The position numbers and the translations under genes were made by a program. Under the pieces are notes generated by a model, which saw only the letters and a list, made by a program, of their open reading frames with translations, had not been told where the DNA came from and did not search any database. Shown here piece by piece: positions 5,849 through 5,898 of a DNA stretch of 5,898 nt. Within the stretch, counting starts at the first letter, position 1; every line of letters begins with the position of its first letter. Source of the DNA: an uncultured Eubacteriales bacterium (lineage in GTDB: Bacteria > Bacillota > Clostridia > Christensenellales > Christensenellaceae); the NCBI GenBank assembly GCA_900554725.1, contig USII01000072.1, forward strand, positions 1-5,898, given 5' to 3'.

Positions 5849-5898
5849 ATGAAGGAAAAACAGAGGAGAAAGTGGTCGTCGGCAGCGCTGTTTTTGGC
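5849..5898 (+). CDS. N-terminus of a probably exported or membrane protein (3' truncated by window edge)
   Basis: An ATG at 5849 lies 8 nt after AGGAG in the purine-rich AGAAGGAGAGG. The sixteen complete codons read MKEKQRRKWSSAALFL, and the incomplete last codon begins GC, so it is alanine. The strongly basic first eight residues followed by a small/hydrophobic run look like the n-region and start of the h-region of a Sec signal peptide or a first transmembrane helix. The window ends before any diagnostic domain, so the function is unknown. It is transcribed away from glnN from a full-consensus promoter, and any functional link to nitrogen assimilation is only a guess from position. Confidence 0.75.
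   Translation, partial: MKEKQRRKWSSAALFL

Noticed and set aside
1..5898. CRISPR arrays, tRNAs, insertion sequences, phage or toxin-antitoxin genes
   Set aside because: No regularly spaced repeats, tRNA-like folds, transposase motifs or paired small toxin/antitoxin frames were seen on either strand.

Overview
The window reads as a piece of a mid-G+C, Gram-positive anaerobe chromosome, most likely a member of the Clostridia (Firmicutes). The pointers are strong GGGAGG-type ribosome binding sites 7 nt before start codons, textbook sigma-A promoters, many intrinsic terminators, TTG start use, and a type III glutamine synthetase, an enzyme best known from Clostridia, Bacteroidetes and cyanobacteria. 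I cannot fix the genus. There are no rRNA or tRNA genes, insertion sequences, CRISPR arrays or phage genes; the gene content is ordinary metabolic chromosome.

Layout. Plus strand: the 3' end of an unidentified gene (to 125), then a DSD1-family PLP enzyme (172-1230) whose stop overlaps the start of a PAT-like GNAT acetyltransferase (1227-1787). These two form a translationally coupled pair, and a terminator hairpin lies at 1890-1933. A DedA-family membrane protein follows (about 1998-2630, start uncertain). A 150-nt hairpin-bearing spacer separates it from two minus-strand genes: mgsA (methylglyoxal synthase, start corrected to 3296) and glnN (type III glutamine synthetase, start corrected to 5603). 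Each minus-strand gene has its own promoter and terminator. At the right edge a new plus-strand gene begins at 5849 with a probable export signal.

The regulatory DNA is the most informative part. glnN and the right-edge gene are divergently transcribed from two sigma-A promoters. Each has a perfect TTGACA box and a 17-bp spacer, and the two -35 regions lie in a 12-bp inverted repeat. The glnN transcript then meets a hairpin plus U-tract terminator inside its roughly 80-nt leader, with a small competing hairpin just 5' of it. This is the layout expected of transcription attenuation or antitermination control of glutamine synthesis. An unusually long perfect inverted repeat (21 bp arms) ends the glnN transcript.

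I found no strong case for an undescribed multi-gene system. The best leads are the glnN attenuator-like leader, the divergent promoter pair, and the odd start region of the dedA-like gene.
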